A stretch of DNA of 64,000 bases from Sphingomonas sinipercae (lineage in GTDB: Bacteria; Pseudomonadota; Alphaproteobacteria; Sphingomonadales; Sphingomonadaceae), in NCBI RefSeq assembly GCF_011302055.1, contig NZ_CP049871.1:764501-828500 (forward strand). The letters are read 5' to 3'. Below, in pieces: positions 7,777 through 18,707 of this stretch. The notes below the pieces were generated by a model, which made no database searches, had not been told where the DNA came from, and was given only the letters and a program-made list of their open reading frames with translations. The number at the start of each line of letters is the position of its first letter. Within the stretch, counting starts at the first letter, position 1. The position numbers were made by a program, and so were the translations under genes.

Positions 7777-8474
7777 CACCGTCTCCGATACCGCAAATAA
7801 TAGGGACGCCGTCCCTCCCGCCGCGACTTGGCGCCGTAGCGGGTCTCGATCCAGCCACCCGACGGGTTAAGAAAGTCCTCAGGCCCCCGCGCCGTCCAGT
7901 CGAATTGATGCCGGTGCCGCTGCATGATCATCAGCGTCCACTCGAGGTAGACGGGATGATCGGTGGCAATCCTGAGTTCGCCGCCGGACTTCAGCTTGGC
8001 CGCGAACAAGTCGACCGGGCCGGCGTTGACCATCCGGCGCTTGGCGTGGCGCGCCTTCGGCCACGGGTCGGGGTGCAGTAAGTAAATAAAGCTGAGCGCG
8101 CCGTCCGGGATCCGCTGGAGCACTTGCAGCGCGTCGTTGTGCCACAAGCGTACGTTGGCGAGCTGCTTGTCGCGGACGTGGCCGAGGGCGGTGGCGACTC
8201 CGTTGAGGAAGGGCTCGGCGCCGATGAAGCCATGGTCGGGGAGCATGTCGGCGCGGTCGGCAAGGTGTTCGCCGGACCCGAAACCGATCTCGAAATGCAG
8301 CGGCCGGTCATCCCCGAACAGCGATCGGGAATTGACCTCGCCTTCCGGAGGAACCTCGATCTTAGGAAGCAAGGTCTGGACCAGCTCCTGCTGGCCCTTG
8401 CGCAGCTTGTGACTGCTGGAGCGGCCGTAAAGGCGGTTGATCGTGGTCGGGTCGCCAGGCTTGTGCGCGCTCAT
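7776..8474 (-). CDS. trmB: tRNA (guanine-N7-)-methyltransferase
   Basis: TrmB methylates G46 of tRNA using S-adenosylmethionine. The 232-aa protein starts MSAHKPGDPTTINRLYGRSS; a longer open frame upstream is not family-like. It shows HFEIGFGSGEHLADRA (SAM-binding) and LLHPDPWPKARHAKRR (substrate-binding), and the C-terminal RYGAKSRREGRRPYYLRYRR. In many alphaproteobacteria trmB follows metK and precedes rimP. Here a small plus-strand secreted gene lies between metK and trmB, and a 4-kb cassette separates trmB from rimP. Confidence 0.95.
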   Translation of the reverse strand: MSAHKPGDPTTINRLYGRSSSHKLRKGQQELVQTLLPKIEVPPEGEVNSRSLFGDDRPLHFEIGFGSGEHLADRADMLPDHGFIGAEPFLNGVATALGHVRDKQLANVRLWHNDALQVLQRIPDGALSFIYLLHPDPWPKARHAKRRMVNAGPVDLFAAKLKSGGELRIATDHPVYLEWTLMIMQRHRHQFDWTARGPEDFLNPSGGWIETRYGAKSRREGRRPYYLRYRRR

Positions 8475-8530
8475 CGGCGCGCCTTCGCCTCTAATCGCCG
8501 GTTCAGCAAGCCGGTCGCAGGGTCTCGCGA

Positions 8531-8887
8531 ATGAAGATAGCTTGGCTTGCAATTCCGTTCGCCGCCGCGATTGCGGCATCTCCTGCTAATGCAACAGGCG
8601 GCCTGGTCTGCCGAACCGCCGGTACCGCACCGGTCGACCTGTCGCTGGTCATCGGTCACGCAGCGGTGTCGACCGTCGTGTCGGCGCGGCTGACCGACAA
8701 CGGGCGTGGAGTGGCGGTGCGGATCGGCCAGGCATGGATCGACCCCGACGAAGTCCGCCTCGACCTCGTCGACCCGCGAGCCATGCGGCACGAAGCGCGG
8801 TTGGTCGTGAAGCGCCGGGCCGGCGTTTACGACGGTTCGCTGTGGCGCGGTGGCAAGCGCCGCTGGATCCGCTGCCGCGAAGGCTGA
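8531..8887 (+). CDS. Small hypothetical secreted protein
   Basis: A 118-aa protein with signal peptide MKIAWLAIPFAAAIAASPANA. The mature part is basic and contains one Cys near each end (GGLVCRTAG and RWIRCREG) that may pair. No known domain is recognised. It is encoded opposite to its neighbours, starting 56 nt from the divergent trmB start and ending 9 nt before the convergent metK stop, so it is a single-gene insertion in the metK-trmB block. Coding status rests on the signal peptide and tight fit between genes. Confidence 0.75.
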   Translation: MKIAWLAIPFAAAIAASPANATGGLVCRTAGTAPVDLSLVIGHAAVSTVVSARLTDNGRGVAVRIGQAWIDPDEVRLDLVDPRAMRHEARLVVKRRAGVYDGSLWRGGKRRWIRCREG

Positions 8888-8896
8888 GGTGCAGGC

Positions 8897-10105
<1,209 letters not shown>

Positions 10106-10143
10106 TCGGGAGGGTTCCGGCGAAGTGGGATATAAAGGATTCG

Positions 10144-11697
10144 TTATGTCCCGCGCCGATAGCCGCCACCTCGGCCAAGGGCAATGCCGGCGATCATCAG
10201 CAGGAAGCCGATGAACAACGGGACGACGTTGCCAAAGCGGGCGAACAGCGTCGCTGCTGCAGGCGGCGGTATTACGGTGTCGATGGACCCTGCGGAACGC
10301 CAGGGGATGTGGTGGAGGAGAGCGCCATTGGCATCGATGACCGCGCTGATCCCGGTCGGCGTCGAACGGATGACTGGCATCCCTTCCTCTGCCGCGCGAA
10401 GCCGCGCCTGCGCCAGGTGCTGCGGCGGACCCCAGCGCCCGAACCAGGCGTCGTTGGAAGGGTTGAAGATGAAATCGGGGCGGTCGCGGCGGTTGATGAC
10501 TTCGCCGGAGAAGATGATTTCGTAGCAGACCTGGACGCCCATCTTGCCGAAGGCGCCGAGGTCGATGGTCCGCGGTCCGGGCCCGAACGAAGTGTCGCCC
10601 TGGCCCGGCGCGAGCTGGGACAGGCCAATCTTGGAAAGCAGTGGCCGCATCGGCAGATATTCGCCGTACGGGACGAGGTGCGCCTTGTCGTAGCGCCCGA
10701 GCAGCCGGCCGTCGCCGGTCAGCGCGAAGACGCTGTTGGTGTTGCCGACGACCAGGCCACGGTCACTGACGATCACCGCCGCCGCACCGGTCGCTAGCAT
10801 GTCGCCGGGGCGGACCGATTGCAGCGCGCGAGGGACGGTCGGCAACGGCACTGGGAGCGATTGACGCTGCTCATCGAGAATTGCGAACGGTTCGGGCACG
10901 GCCACTTCCGGCCAAAACACAAGGCGGGGCGCCGAAGGCGCCGGGCCAATCCGCGACAGGCGATCGAGCCGGACGAATGCCTCGTCAGCCAGACCGGGCC
11001 GCCATTTGTCCTCCTGTCCGATGTTAGGCTGGACGACACGAATCGGTCGTTGGGCAGGAGCCTCGAGCAGCGTCGCTCCGCCCATCGGCAGCAGCAGCGC
11101 GATGGCGCCTGCAGCCGCCGCTGGAATCTTCCAACGTCGAAGCCAAAGCAGCCAGGCGCTGCCGCCGATCAGCACGACAATCGCCGACAGGCCGTAGGTC
11201 CCGACCAGCGACGCGACCTCGCGCAGCGGCGTGGAGACCAGGGTGACTCCAGCGGGGTTCCAGGCGAAGCCGGTGAACATTCCCGCGCGCAGCCATTCGG
11301 CGATCGCCCACGCACCGGCAAGGCCGGCCACCAGCGCTTCGGGACGGCCGTTGGCGAGCCGCCAGGCGACGCCCGTGGCAAGCGCCGGATAGACCGCAAG
11401 ATAGAGGGACAGCAGAACTACTGCGATCCAGCCCAGCCATGCCGGCATCGCGGCCTGATAGGTGAACGCCGTTGCGATCCAGTTCAGGCCGGTGACGAAC
11501 TGACCGACGCCAAAGCACCAGCCGATCGCAAGCGCGCTTCGAAGGCGCTTCGCCCGGTCCAGCAATGCGATAAGCCCGGCGAAGGCCAGTGGCATCAGCG
11601 GCCAAAGGCCGACGGGTTCAAATGCAAAAGCGGAAAGCGCGCCAATGACCAAGGCGAGCAGCCATCCGAAACGCCGAAGACCATCCACTGAATTCAC
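10144..11697 (-). CDS. lnt: Apolipoprotein N-acyltransferase
   Basis: Lnt adds the third acyl chain to lipoproteins in the inner membrane. From the GTG at 11697 (AGGG upstream) the protein is 517 aa, the usual length; the frame is open further upstream, but that would overlap the divergent acyltransferase gene. A second GTG at 11688 is an alternative. It has about six N-terminal membrane segments, then a nitrilase-like domain with Glu in [10 protein letters not shown], Lys in [16 protein letters not shown] and Cys in [11 protein letters not shown], the catalytic triad. A final C-terminal membrane helix is present. Lnt follows corC in many alphaproteobacteria; here two plus-strand genes intervene. 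Confidence 0.95.
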   Translation of the reverse strand: MNSVDGLRRFGWLLALVIGALSAFAFEPVGLWPLMPLAFAGLIALLDRAKRLRSALAIGWCFGVGQFVTGLNWIATAFTYQAAMPAWLGWIAVVLLSLYLAVYPALATGVAWRLANGRPEALVAGLAGAWAIAEWLRAGMFTGFAWNPAGVTLVSTPLREVASLVGTYGLSAIVVLIGGSAWLLWLRRWKIPAAAAGAIALLLPMGGATLLEAPAQRPIRVVQPNIGQEDKWRPGLADEAFVRLDRLSRIGPAPSAPRLVFWPEVAVPEPFAILDEQRQSLPVPLPTVPRALQSVRPGDMLATGAAAVIVSDRGLVVGNTNSVFALTGDGRLLGRYDKAHLVPYGEYLPMRPLLSKIGLSQLAPGQGDTSFGPGPRTIDLGAFGKMGVQVCYEIIFSGEVINRRDRPDFIFNPSNDAWFGRWGPPQHLAQARLRAAEEGMPVIRSTPTGISAVIDANGALLHHIPWRSAGSIDTVIPPPAAATLFARFGNVVPLFIGFLLMIAGIALGRGGGYRRGT

Positions 11698-11836
11698 CGC
11701 GCGCCCTATGCCGAGGCCGTGCGAACTAGGACAGCGATTTTCTAGGCTCAAGCCAACGCGGCGGGACAGCCCTTGGCTGGCAGCTCTTTTAGTTCCTCCC
11801 GAACCTGATACCTGACGGGCAACTGAGGACCGGTCT

Positions 11837-12910
11837 TTGTCAATCGAGAGCTTGCCGCAAGCCGGCGAGCAGAACCATTTTACGCTCGTGCGGTTAGTGG
11901 CGGCCAGCGCCGTCATCGTCGGGCATTCCAGCCTGGTGGCGCTAGGCCCAAACGCCCCCGATCCATTCTTCGTCCTTGGCGAATATCATCTTGCGACAAC
12001 GGCGGTGATCGCATTTTTCGCGATCTCCGGATACTTCGTGTCGATGAGTTTCGAACGTCGAACGTCGACTTTCGATTTCATCTTGGCGCGGGCCGCTCGA
12101 ATCATCCCGGGTTTGCTGGCTGTGTCCCTGATCACGACGCTACTGATCGGGCCCTTGTTTACCGCGCTCGCGCCCGCCGATTATTTCTCCCAGGCTTCCG
12201 TGTGGCTGTACCCGCTCCGTGCGACGTCGGTCCTGCGAGTGATGGCCGCGCGCCTTCCGGAAATGTTTCCGGCAAACCCGTTTCCTAGCGGGGTCAACAT
12301 CCCGCTTTGGACGCTGTATTACGAAACTGCCTGTTACGCCGGGTTGCTGGTGGCGGGATTGCTTGGCCTCTCGCGCCGCTTCGGACTGCTGCTCCTGCTT
12401 TGGATCCCAGCTTACCTGGTCGCCCGCTACGGACCCTGGGACGAATTGGTGCCCTTTGCCCGCTTCAGTCTGCCGTTCGTCCTGGGCATGGCGGCCTATC
12501 GATATCGTTCGCTGGCTCCCTTCAAGGGCTGGGCTGCACTCTCGCTTCTGGTTGTCGCCGGGGGGCTCGCCTGGACTGGCAGCGGTGTCGAGGAAATTTG
12601 GTCCGCGGCGATCGGATATGGCGTGCTGTGCCTTGGCTTTATGCGGGCGCCGCTGTTGCTGCCCTTCAACCAGATCGGCGATTTCTCTTACGGGACTTAT
12701 ATTTACGGGTTCATGGTCCAGCAAAGCATCGCCGCCGTCTTTCCTGGGATCGGCCTGGCGGGGATGATCGCCTTGGCGGTTCCCGCCGCAATCCTGTGCG
12801 GTGCCCTTTCGTGGCACTTCGTCGAGCGCCCGGCGATCGACTGGCGCAAGCGGCGCGCCGCGCGGGGCCGGTTGCCCTCCGGCGCTTCCGATGACAGTGC
12901 GCCGGCATGA
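11837..12910 (+). CDS. Acyltransferase 3 (OafA/YrhL-type) membrane protein
   Basis: This 357-aa polytopic membrane protein starts at a TTG (11837) preceded by GAGGA at good spacing. Family features are the N-terminal [16 protein letters not shown] (conserved Arg and catalytic His), [16 protein letters not shown] after the second helix, and about ten hydrophobic segments. These enzymes move acetyl or other acyl groups onto exopolysaccharide, lipopolysaccharide or antibiotics. Its stop overlaps the VOC-protein start by 4 nt (ATGA), and the pair is inserted in opposite orientation between corC and lnt. Family is clear, substrate unknown. Confidence 0.9.
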   Translation: MSIESLPQAGEQNHFTLVRLVAASAVIVGHSSLVALGPNAPDPFFVLGEYHLATTAVIAFFAISGYFVSMSFERRTSTFDFILARAARIIPGLLAVSLITTLLIGPLFTALAPADYFSQASVWLYPLRATSVLRVMAARLPEMFPANPFPSGVNIPLWTLYYETACYAGLLVAGLLGLSRRFGLLLLLWIPAYLVARYGPWDELVPFARFSLPFVLGMAAYRYRSLAPFKGWAALSLLVVAGGLAWTGSGVEEIWSAAIGYGVLCLGFMRAPLLLPFNQIGDFSYGTYIYGFMVQQSIAAVFPGIGLAGMIALAVPAAILCGALSWHFVERPAIDWRKRRAARGRLPSGASDDSAPA

Positions 12911-13323
12911 CCTTGCCACCCTTTCATCTTGCCTTCCCGGTCGATGACCTGGGCGCGGCGCGACGCTTTTATGGGGATTTGATCGGTTGCGCCGAGGGGC
13001 GCAGCGCCGACGAGTGGATCGATTTCAACCTGTTCGGCCATCAGATCGTCGCCCACCTTGCACCGGCTACGCGCCTTTCATCGAATGCGGTCGACGGCCA
13101 CGACGTGCCGGTGCCGCATTTCGGCGTGGTGCTGCCGATGGAAGAGTGGCGGGCGCTGGCCGAGCGGCTGACGGCGGCGGGTACGCAATTCGTCATCGAG
13201 CCGACGGTCCGGTTCGAAGGCACGGCTGGCGAGCAAGCGACAATGTTCCTGCTCGATCCGGCTGGCAATGCCCTGGAATTCAAGGCCATGGCGAACCCGG
13301 CCAACCTTTTCGCGACGGACTAG
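12907..13323 (+). CDS. VOC-superfamily (glyoxalase/dioxygenase-like) protein
   Basis: A 138-aa protein with two beta-alpha-beta-beta-beta repeats. [23 protein letters not shown] opens the first, [12 protein letters not shown] the second, and [14 protein letters not shown] ends with the usual Asp-Pro-x-Gly-Asn-x-x-Glu motif carrying a metal-ligand Glu. The ATG overlaps the acyltransferase stop. VOC enzymes include glyoxalases, extradiol dioxygenases and resistance proteins; nothing here fixes the substrate. Its 3' end overlaps the convergent corC by 4 nt. Confidence 0.88.
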   Translation: MTLPPFHLAFPVDDLGAARRFYGDLIGCAEGRSADEWIDFNLFGHQIVAHLAPATRLSSNAVDGHDVPVPHFGVVLPMEEWRALAERLTAAGTQFVIEPTVRFEGTAGEQATMFLLDPAGNALEFKAMANPANLFATD

Positions 13324-14201
13324 GCGGCCGGCTCGTTCTCCGGCGCGTGCAGCCGGACGCGCAGGATCTTGCGCGGATCGGAATCGATCGCCTCGAGCCT
13401 CCAGCCGGACGGGTGAGTCACGCATTCGCCCTTCGCCGGTATGTGCCCGGCCAGCAGGAAGACCAGGCCGCCAAGGGTGTCGACCTCATCCTCTTCCCAG
13501 GTCAGGCGTGCATCCACGCTCAGGGCCAGTTCCTCCAGTTCTATCCTGGCGTCGGCTTCCCAGACCCCGTCGTCGAGCTTGGCGAGCATGCCGCCAACGT
13601 CTTCGATGTCGTCATGCTCGTCTTCGATCTCGCCGACGATTTCCTCGACCACGTCTTCGATGGTGACGAGGCCTTCGGTCCCGCCGAATTCATCGACGAC
13701 GATGGCCAGGTGGATGCGATCGGCGCGCATCCTCGCAAGCAGGTCGATGACCCCCATCGATTCAGGAACGAACAACGGGTTGCGCATCATCGCGGCGATG
13801 GCGCGGTCGCGCGCGGGATCGTTCATCACGACGAACAGATCCTTGATGTGAATCATCCCGACAATCTCGTCGAGGCTTTCGCCGTAGACCGGAAGGCGGC
13901 TGTGTTCGGCATCGGCAAAGGCGCGGATCAGGGCGTCGAAGCTGATCGTCGCTGGCACGGCGATGATGTCGCCGCGGTTCACGCAAATATCGCCCGCGGT
14001 TTCGTCGCCGACGTGAAGCAGGTTGCGGAGCATCTGCCGCTCGTGGAGGGACAGGTCCCCGGCGACTTCCGGCGACTCTTCCGCTTCGTCGATCGCTTCC
14101 TCAATCTCCTCGCGCAGCGTGGTGTCGTTGCCCTCGCCCCAGATCAGCGAGCGCATGCCGCGCCAAATCCGCGAGCCGCCGTCTTCATTGCGGGTGGCCA
14201 T
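13320..14201 (-). CDS. corC: CorC/HlyC-family CBS-domain protein
   Basis: This 293-aa soluble protein has paired CBS domains (~70-200; [21 protein letters not shown] and [20 protein letters not shown]) and a C-terminal CorC_HlyC transporter-associated domain. The N-terminal DUF21 membrane domain of larger relatives is absent, as is usual for the alphaproteobacterial CorC next to ybeY. Members have been linked to magnesium/cobalt efflux, but the biochemical role is uncertain. Its start shares one base with the ybeY stop, so the two are coupled. Confidence 0.9.
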   Translation of the reverse strand: MATRNEDGGSRIWRGMRSLIWGEGNDTTLREEIEEAIDEAEESPEVAGDLSLHERQMLRNLLHVGDETAGDICVNRGDIIAVPATISFDALIRAFADAEHSRLPVYGESLDEIVGMIHIKDLFVVMNDPARDRAIAAMMRNPLFVPESMGVIDLLARMRADRIHLAIVVDEFGGTEGLVTIEDVVEEIVGEIEDEHDDIEDVGGMLAKLDDGVWEADARIELEELALSVDARLTWEEDEVDTLGGLVFLLAGHIPAKGECVTHPSGWRLEAIDSDPRKILRVRLHAPENEPAA

Positions 14202-14704
14202 CAGCGGTCGCCCTCATAGGGGTCGGCGATCCCAAGCCGGGCGAGCGCGCGGACTTCGCGGGCCTCCATGTCGTCGGCCTGTGCGTCGTCATGATGGTCG
14301 TAGCCGAGCAGGTGGAGCGTTCCGTGGACGATCAGGTGCGATGCGTGATCCGTCACGGCGATGGCCTTTTCATCGGCCTCGCGGCTGCAGACTCCGTGCG
14401 CCAACACCACATCCCCGAGCATCAGTTCCGGACCGTCGCTGCCGACCTGCTCAAAATCCTCCGCTTCCATCTGCGGGAAGGAAAGGACGTTGGTCGGCTT
14501 GTCCCTGCCACGCCACTTGGCGTTAAGCGCCTGCACTTCCGGGTCGCTGGTCAAGCGCACGGAAAGCTCGACGGGCCGATCCACCTGGCTCAGCTGCGGG
14601 AAGGCGCTTTCGGCAATGGCTGCTTCGGCGGCGCGGCGCGCAAGCGCTTCCCAGCCGGTGCTACTGTCCCATTCCGAGTCGGCTTCAATGGCAATGTCTA
14701 GCAT
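14201..14704 (-). CDS. ybeY: Endoribonuclease YbeY (16S rRNA maturation)
   Basis: YbeY is a single-strand endoribonuclease needed for 16S rRNA 3' processing and ribosome quality control. The 167-aa protein carries the metal site HLIVHGTLHLLGYDH (three zinc-binding His residues) and the conserved LNAKWRGRDKPTNVLSFP. The start overlaps the phoH 3' end by 7 nt. The phoH-ybeY-corC order is conserved across alphaproteobacteria and supports the assignment. Confidence 0.96.
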   Translation of the reverse strand: MLDIAIEADSEWDSSTGWEALARRAAEAAIAESAFPQLSQVDRPVELSVRLTSDPEVQALNAKWRGRDKPTNVLSFPQMEAEDFEQVGSDGPELMLGDVVLAHGVCSREADEKAIAVTDHASHLIVHGTLHLLGYDHHDDAQADDMEAREVRALARLGIADPYEGDR

Positions 14705-15714
14705 CGCCGGCCGTGCCCTGGTGCAGCGTTGGGGCCTTCGTAGGCATCGACGATTCGGCCCACGAGCGGGTGACGGACGACATCGGCGCTGGTGAAGGGC
14801 ACCACCGCGATCCCCTTTACATCTTCCAGGCGAGAAACGGCGTCGGCGAGGCCGGACTTGCCGGGATCGGGAAGGTCGACCTGGTTGGGATCACCGCAGA
14901 TCACCATCCGGCTGCGCATGCCGAAGCGGGTGAGGAACATCTTCATCTGCAGCGGCGTGGTGTTCTGCGCTTCATCGAGGATGATGAAAGCATCGTTGAG
15001 CGTGCGCCCGCGCATGAAGGCTAGCGGCGCAATTTCGATTTCCCCGCTGACGATCCGGCGCTCGACCTGCTCGGCGGGGAGCATGTCGTACAGAGCGTCG
15101 TAGAGCGGGCGAAGGTAAGGATCGACCTTCTCCTTCATGTCGCCGGGCAGGAAGCCGAGACGCTCGCCCGCTTCGACCGCGGGGCGCGACAGGATCAGTC
15201 GGTCGACGCTGCCAGTGATCAGCTGCGAAACCGCCTGCGCGACGGCAAGATAGGTCTTGCCGGTCCCCGCAGGGCCGAGGGCGAAGATCATGTCGTCGCG
15301 GGCCAGCGCTTCCATGTAGGTGGTTTGCGTCGGCGAGCGCGGAACGATGGTCTTTTTGCGGGTGCGGATCATCACCTTGGGCGGCGATCCGACCTCGTTA
15401 TTGATAATTCCGTCGAGACTAGGCTGCGCGGCCATGCCGAGCACCGCTTCGACCGCTTCCTGGTCGATGTCGTGGCCTTGATCGAGCCGGTTGTAGAGAC
15501 CGACCAGGACTTCCCTTGCGCGCGCTGCCGAATCCGGCTCGCCTTCGATCTGGACGCGGCTTCCGCGCGCGGCAATATGCACGCCCAGCCGCTGCTCGAT
15601 GGCAATCAAATGGCGGTCGTAATCGCCGAATAGCGGCCCGATCAGATACGGCTGGTCGAACTCGATTTCGAGGCGTGAACGGTCCGGTGCCGCCTCCACT
15701 TCACGGCGCGCCAT
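14698..15714 (-). CDS. phoH: PhoH-like ATPase
   Basis: From ATG 15714 (which overlaps the miaB stop as TGATG) the protein is 338 aa. Upstream in-frame codons belong to miaB in another frame. Walker A is FALGPAGTGKTYLAVAQAV, Walker B is FIILDEAQNTTPLQMKMFLT, and ICGDPNQVDLP is the sensor-like motif of PhoH helicase/ATPases. These proteins are often coupled with YbeY and thought to act in RNA metabolism. The N-terminal ~90 residues form the usual KH-like extension. Confidence 0.93.
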   Translation of the reverse strand: MARREVEAAPDRSRLEIEFDQPYLIGPLFGDYDRHLIAIEQRLGVHIAARGSRVQIEGEPDSAARAREVLVGLYNRLDQGHDIDQEAVEAVLGMAAQPSLDGIINNEVGSPPKVMIRTRKKTIVPRSPTQTTYMEALARDDMIFALGPAGTGKTYLAVAQAVSQLITGSVDRLILSRPAVEAGERLGFLPGDMKEKVDPYLRPLYDALYDMLPAEQVERRIVSGEIEIAPLAFMRGRTLNDAFIILDEAQNTTPLQMKMFLTRFGMRSRMVICGDPNQVDLPDPGKSGLADAVSRLEDVKGIAVVPFTSADVVRHPLVGRIVDAYEGPNAAPGHGRRC

Positions 15715-17027
15715 CAGGCGGCGACCTGCTGCTTGAGAGCGCCGCTCATGCTGTTCGGGTAAGCGGCAGTGAGTGTCACGCCCAGCATGTCGCCCGGGAC
15801 GGCGTCCGTCTCGACAAACACTGACTGAAGCCATGGCGAGCGGCCGATCATCTGCCCGACGCGCTTGCCCCGGCGCTCGATCAACACTTGCGTGTCGTGA
15901 CCGACAGTGGAGCGATTGAAAGCCATCTGGTGCTCGGCGATGCGGGCGTGAAGCCGCTGCAGCCGGTCGTCCATCACTTCGCGAGCGATCTGGTCCTCCA
16001 TCGATGCGGCCGGCGTGCCGGGGCGCGGGCTATATTTGAACGAGTAAGCCGCAGCGTAACGCACCGCGTCGACAATCTGCAGCGTTTCTTCGAACTCTTG
16101 GTCGGTCTCGCCCGGAAAGCCGACGATGAAGTCGCCCGAAATGGCGATATCGGGGCGGGCGGCACGGACTTTTTCGATCGTCCGCAGATAGCTTTCGCTG
16201 GTGTGGCTGCGGTTCATCGCGCGCAACACGCGGTCGCTGCCCGACTGCACGGGGAGGTGCAGGTAGGGCATCAACTTCTCAACCTCGCCATGCGCGGCGA
16301 TGAGGTCTTCGCCCATGTTGACCGGATGGCTGGTGGTGTATCGAATACGGTCCAGCCCATCGATCCCGGCCAGCTGGCGGATCAGGTCGGCAAGGCGGCG
16401 CTCATCATGCTCCCACGCATTCACGTTCTGGCCGAGCAGGACGATCTCGCGTGCGCCGCTTTCGACCAGCGCATGCGCCTCGGCGACGATGTCGCTTCCT
16501 GGGCGCGAGATTTCCGCTCCGCGGGTGTAGGGCACGACGCAATAGGTGCAGAACTTATCGCAACCTTCCTGCACGGTTAGAAACGCGCTGGGCGTCGCGC
16601 GGCGCCGCTTTGGAAGCGCATCGAACTTGGAGATTGCCGGCATGTCGGTGTCGACCGGGCGGTGGCCCTGCGCGGCGTCGGCGAGCATCTGCGGCAGGCG
16701 GTGATAGGCTTGCGGGCCGACCACGACGTCGATCATCGGCGAGCGCGACCGCGCTTCCTCGGCTTCGGCCTGGGCGACGCAACCGGCCAGCGCGATCAGC
16801 GGCTTCGACCCGTCTTCGCGCCGCAACCGGCCGACGTCCGAATACGCCTTCTCCGCCGCTTTCTCGCGAATGTGGCATGTGTTGAGCACGACCACGTCCG
16901 CGTCCTCGCCTTCGGCGACGGCATTGAGGCCGCTGTCGCTAAGCAGCTCGGCCATGCGTTCGCCGTCATAGACGTTCATCTGGCAGCCAAAGGATTTGAC
17001 TCGGAATGTCTTTGGGATTGCGGTCAT
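15714..17027 (-). CDS. miaB: tRNA-2-methylthio-N6-dimethylallyladenosine synthase
   Basis: MiaB is a radical-SAM enzyme that adds a methylthio group to i6A37 in tRNAs. The 437-aa protein (start MTAIPKTFRVKSFGCQMN) shows the N-terminal cluster cysteines (SFGCQMNVYD, NTCHIREKA and LAGCVAQ), the radical-SAM CDKFCTYCVVPYTRG motif and a C-terminal TRAM domain. The open frame upstream of 17027 has no family similarity. It lies 8 nt after plsC, upstream of phoH, as expected for this cluster. Confidence 0.97.
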   Translation of the reverse strand: MTAIPKTFRVKSFGCQMNVYDGERMAELLSDSGLNAVAEGEDADVVVLNTCHIREKAAEKAYSDVGRLRREDGSKPLIALAGCVAQAEAEEARSRSPMIDVVVGPQAYHRLPQMLADAAQGHRPVDTDMPAISKFDALPKRRRATPSAFLTVQEGCDKFCTYCVVPYTRGAEISRPGSDIVAEAHALVESGAREIVLLGQNVNAWEHDERRLADLIRQLAGIDGLDRIRYTTSHPVNMGEDLIAAHGEVEKLMPYLHLPVQSGSDRVLRAMNRSHTSESYLRTIEKVRAARPDIAISGDFIVGFPGETDQEFEETLQIVDAVRYAAAYSFKYSPRPGTPAASMEDQIAREVMDDRLQRLHARIAEHQMAFNRSTVGHDTQVLIERRGKRVGQMIGRSPWLQSVFVETDAVPGDMLGVTLTAAYPNSMSGALKQQVAA

Positions 17028-17035
17028 CGGCCGGC

Positions 17036-17755
17036 CTATAGGGTAGCCGCAAGGCGACTTGAAGACAGCGCGCGCTCGATTGCCGCATGGGCCGCCTTCG
17101 ACAGGGCCTTGCGGTCGGCATGTTCGGCGAGCGGATCGAGCATATGGAGGGTTACCGGGATCGTGCCCGGCCGTCCCAGGATGCGCAGCACATTGTCCTT
17201 GCCGCTTTCGCCGTACCAGCCGACTTCCTCGGCCGGCGCATAATCGATCGCCACGGGGCGGATCGCCGCGCCTTCCGGCACCGGCGTCACGGCCGCGAAC
17301 AGGGTCGACCGGAACGGCAGCAGGTGCGTTCCAGGCCCCGTCGTGCCCTCGGGGAAAAGGGCGATCGGCTGAGGCTGGCGAAGCTTCGCAGCGATTGCGT
17401 TGGCCTGGCCCGCCGCGCCGCGCTTGTCCTCCCGCCGGACGTAGAGCGTGTAATTCTGGTCGGCGAGCCAATGAACGAAGCCGTGGCCGAGGTTGTCCTT
17501 CGAAACGAACGCGCATCCGGTGGCGCCGGCGAGGACAAGGATGTCGAGCCAGCTGGTGTGATTGACGATCAACAAGGTGTGCGGCCCGACCGGCGCCCCT
17601 TCGGTTCGGACCCGGGCGCCGCAGATCCAGCTGGCACCGCGAAGGAAGAGGCGGGGGACATGCGAGCGGCGAAACAGCAGGCGGCTGCCAAAATGAAGCG
17701 GGAAGCAGACGATCAGCCAGCCGAGCAACGCCGCAACGCGCGCGCCGGCAATCAG
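17036..17755 (-). CDS. plsC: 1-acyl-sn-glycerol-3-phosphate acyltransferase (start uncertain)
   Basis: The protein carries the acyltransferase motifs NHTSWLDILVL (HX4D), LFPEGTTG and a final LHMLDPL, following a transmembrane segment. It should make phosphatidic acid. The frame is open back to 17914, but that would overlap fur by 137 nt. No ATG exists between the fur stop and the first helix. The best guesses are CTG 17755, eight bases after AAGG, or TTG 17728. Family identity is firm; the start is not. Confidence 0.88.
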   Translation of the reverse strand: MIAGARVAALLGWLIVCFPLHFGSRLLFRRSHVPRLFLRGASWICGARVRTEGAPVGPHTLLIVNHTSWLDILVLAGATGCAFVSKDNLGHGFVHWLADQNYTLYVRREDKRGAAGQANAIAAKLRQPQPIALFPEGTTGPGTHLLPFRSTLFAAVTPVPEGAAIRPVAIDYAPAEEVGWYGESGKDNVLRILGRPGTIPVTLHMLDPLAEHADRKALSKAAHAAIERALSSSRLAATL

Positions 17756-17777
17756 CGTCGAAGCCTTGCGAGTGCGA

Positions 17778-18203
17778 TCAGCGGCTGCGGTTGAGGGAGA
17801 CGCCGTAAAGCTCCATCCGATGGTCGACGAGGCGAAAGCCCAGCTTTTCGGCGATCTTTTTCTGAAGCGCCTCAAGCTCCTCATCGACGAACTCGACGAC
17901 CTTGCCGGTTTCAACGTCGATCAGATGATCGTGGTGCTCGTCGGACACGGCCTCATAGCGTGCGCGGCCGTCGCCAAATTCGTGACGCGAAAGGATGCCC
18001 GCCTCTTCGAACAGGCGAACGGTGCGATAGACAGTGGCGATCGAAATCTTCGGGTCGACCGCTGCCGCGCGTTCATGCAGCGTTTCAACATCCGGGTGGT
18101 CTTCGGACTCCGAAAGGATTCGGGCGATGGTCCGCCGCTGCTCGGTAATGCGCAGCCCTTTTTCGGCGCATAGCGATTCGACGTCGATGATGGTGTGAGG
18201 CAT
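17778..18203 (-). CDS. fur: Fur-family transcriptional repressor
   Basis: A 141-aa Fur-family regulator. The N-terminal winged helix includes RITEQRRTIARILSE and ISIATVYRTVRLFEEAGIL (recognition helix). The His-rich dimerisation/metal site EHHDHLIDVETGKVVEF follows. The CxxC pairs of many Fur proteins are absent, as is common in alphaproteobacterial Fur. Its place next to plsC and miaB is conserved in the class and supports Fur rather than Zur or PerR, though metal specificity (iron versus manganese, Fur/Mur) cannot be read directly. Confidence 0.93.
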   Translation of the reverse strand: MPHTIIDVESLCAEKGLRITEQRRTIARILSESEDHPDVETLHERAAAVDPKISIATVYRTVRLFEEAGILSRHEFGDGRARYEAVSDEHHDHLIDVETGKVVEFVDEELEALQKKIAEKLGFRLVDHRMELYGVSLNRSR

Positions 18204-18272
18204 CGGCTATCAAGTAAGAGCCCGCGAAGGCCGGGTAAAGGGAAGGGCGCATGAGAACGACCTTCCGTAAGA

Positions 18273-18707
18273 TCACTTCGACTTCGCGGCCCCGCGCGTC
18301 CGGCGGCGCTTGGTGCCGAGTCCGATCGACTTGGCCAACGTCCGACGCTGTTCGGCATAATTGGGCGCGACCATCGGATAGTCGGCCGGAAGCCCCCATT
18401 TGCGGCGATATTCATCCGGGGTCATGCCATGGTTGGTCATCAGGTGACGCTTGAGCATCTTCTGCTTTTTGCCGTCTTCGAGACAGACGATATAATCCGG
18501 CTTGATCGAGGCCCGGACGGACACCTTCGGCTCCTGCTTTTCTTCCGGAGCGTTCTGGCGGCCAGAAATAGTGTTTAACGCCTGGTGCACGTTTTGAATC
18601 AGGTTCGGCAGGTCGTTGACGGCGACGCTGTTATTGCTGACGTGCGCTGCGACGATATCGGCGGTCAGTTCAAGCAGCATGTCTTCCATCGGTTCAGTAT
18701 CGGCCAT
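18273..18707 (-). CDS. mucR: MucR/Ros-family zinc-finger transcriptional regulator
   Basis: A 144-aa protein (ATG 18707; the frame extends further without family likeness). The C-terminal half has the conserved core KPDYIVCLEDGKKQKMLKRH followed by LMTNHGMTPDEYRRKWGLP. This is the prokaryotic Ros/MucR zinc finger, in which the first ligand position is often not Cys. The tail is basic (TKRRRTRGAAKSK). MucR proteins act as global, H-NS-like silencers and regulate exopolysaccharide, motility and cell cycle genes. It sits between rimI and fur, in AT-richer surroundings, with an unremarkable ribosome-binding site. Confidence 0.92.
   Translation of the reverse strand: MADTEPMEDMLLELTADIVAAHVSNNSVAVNDLPNLIQNVHQALNTISGRQNAPEEKQEPKVSVRASIKPDYIVCLEDGKKQKMLKRHLMTNHGMTPDEYRRKWGLPADYPMVAPNYAEQRRTLAKSIGLGTKRRRTRGAAKSK

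Noticed and set aside
10106..10143. Possible SAM-responsive riboswitch before metK
   Set aside because: Only 38 nt separate lnt and metK and no conserved riboswitch core or pseudoknot could be made out by eye.
15715..15834. N-terminal extension of phoH into miaB
   Set aside because: These codons are miaB in another frame; ATG 15714 overlaps the miaB stop and matches the family start.
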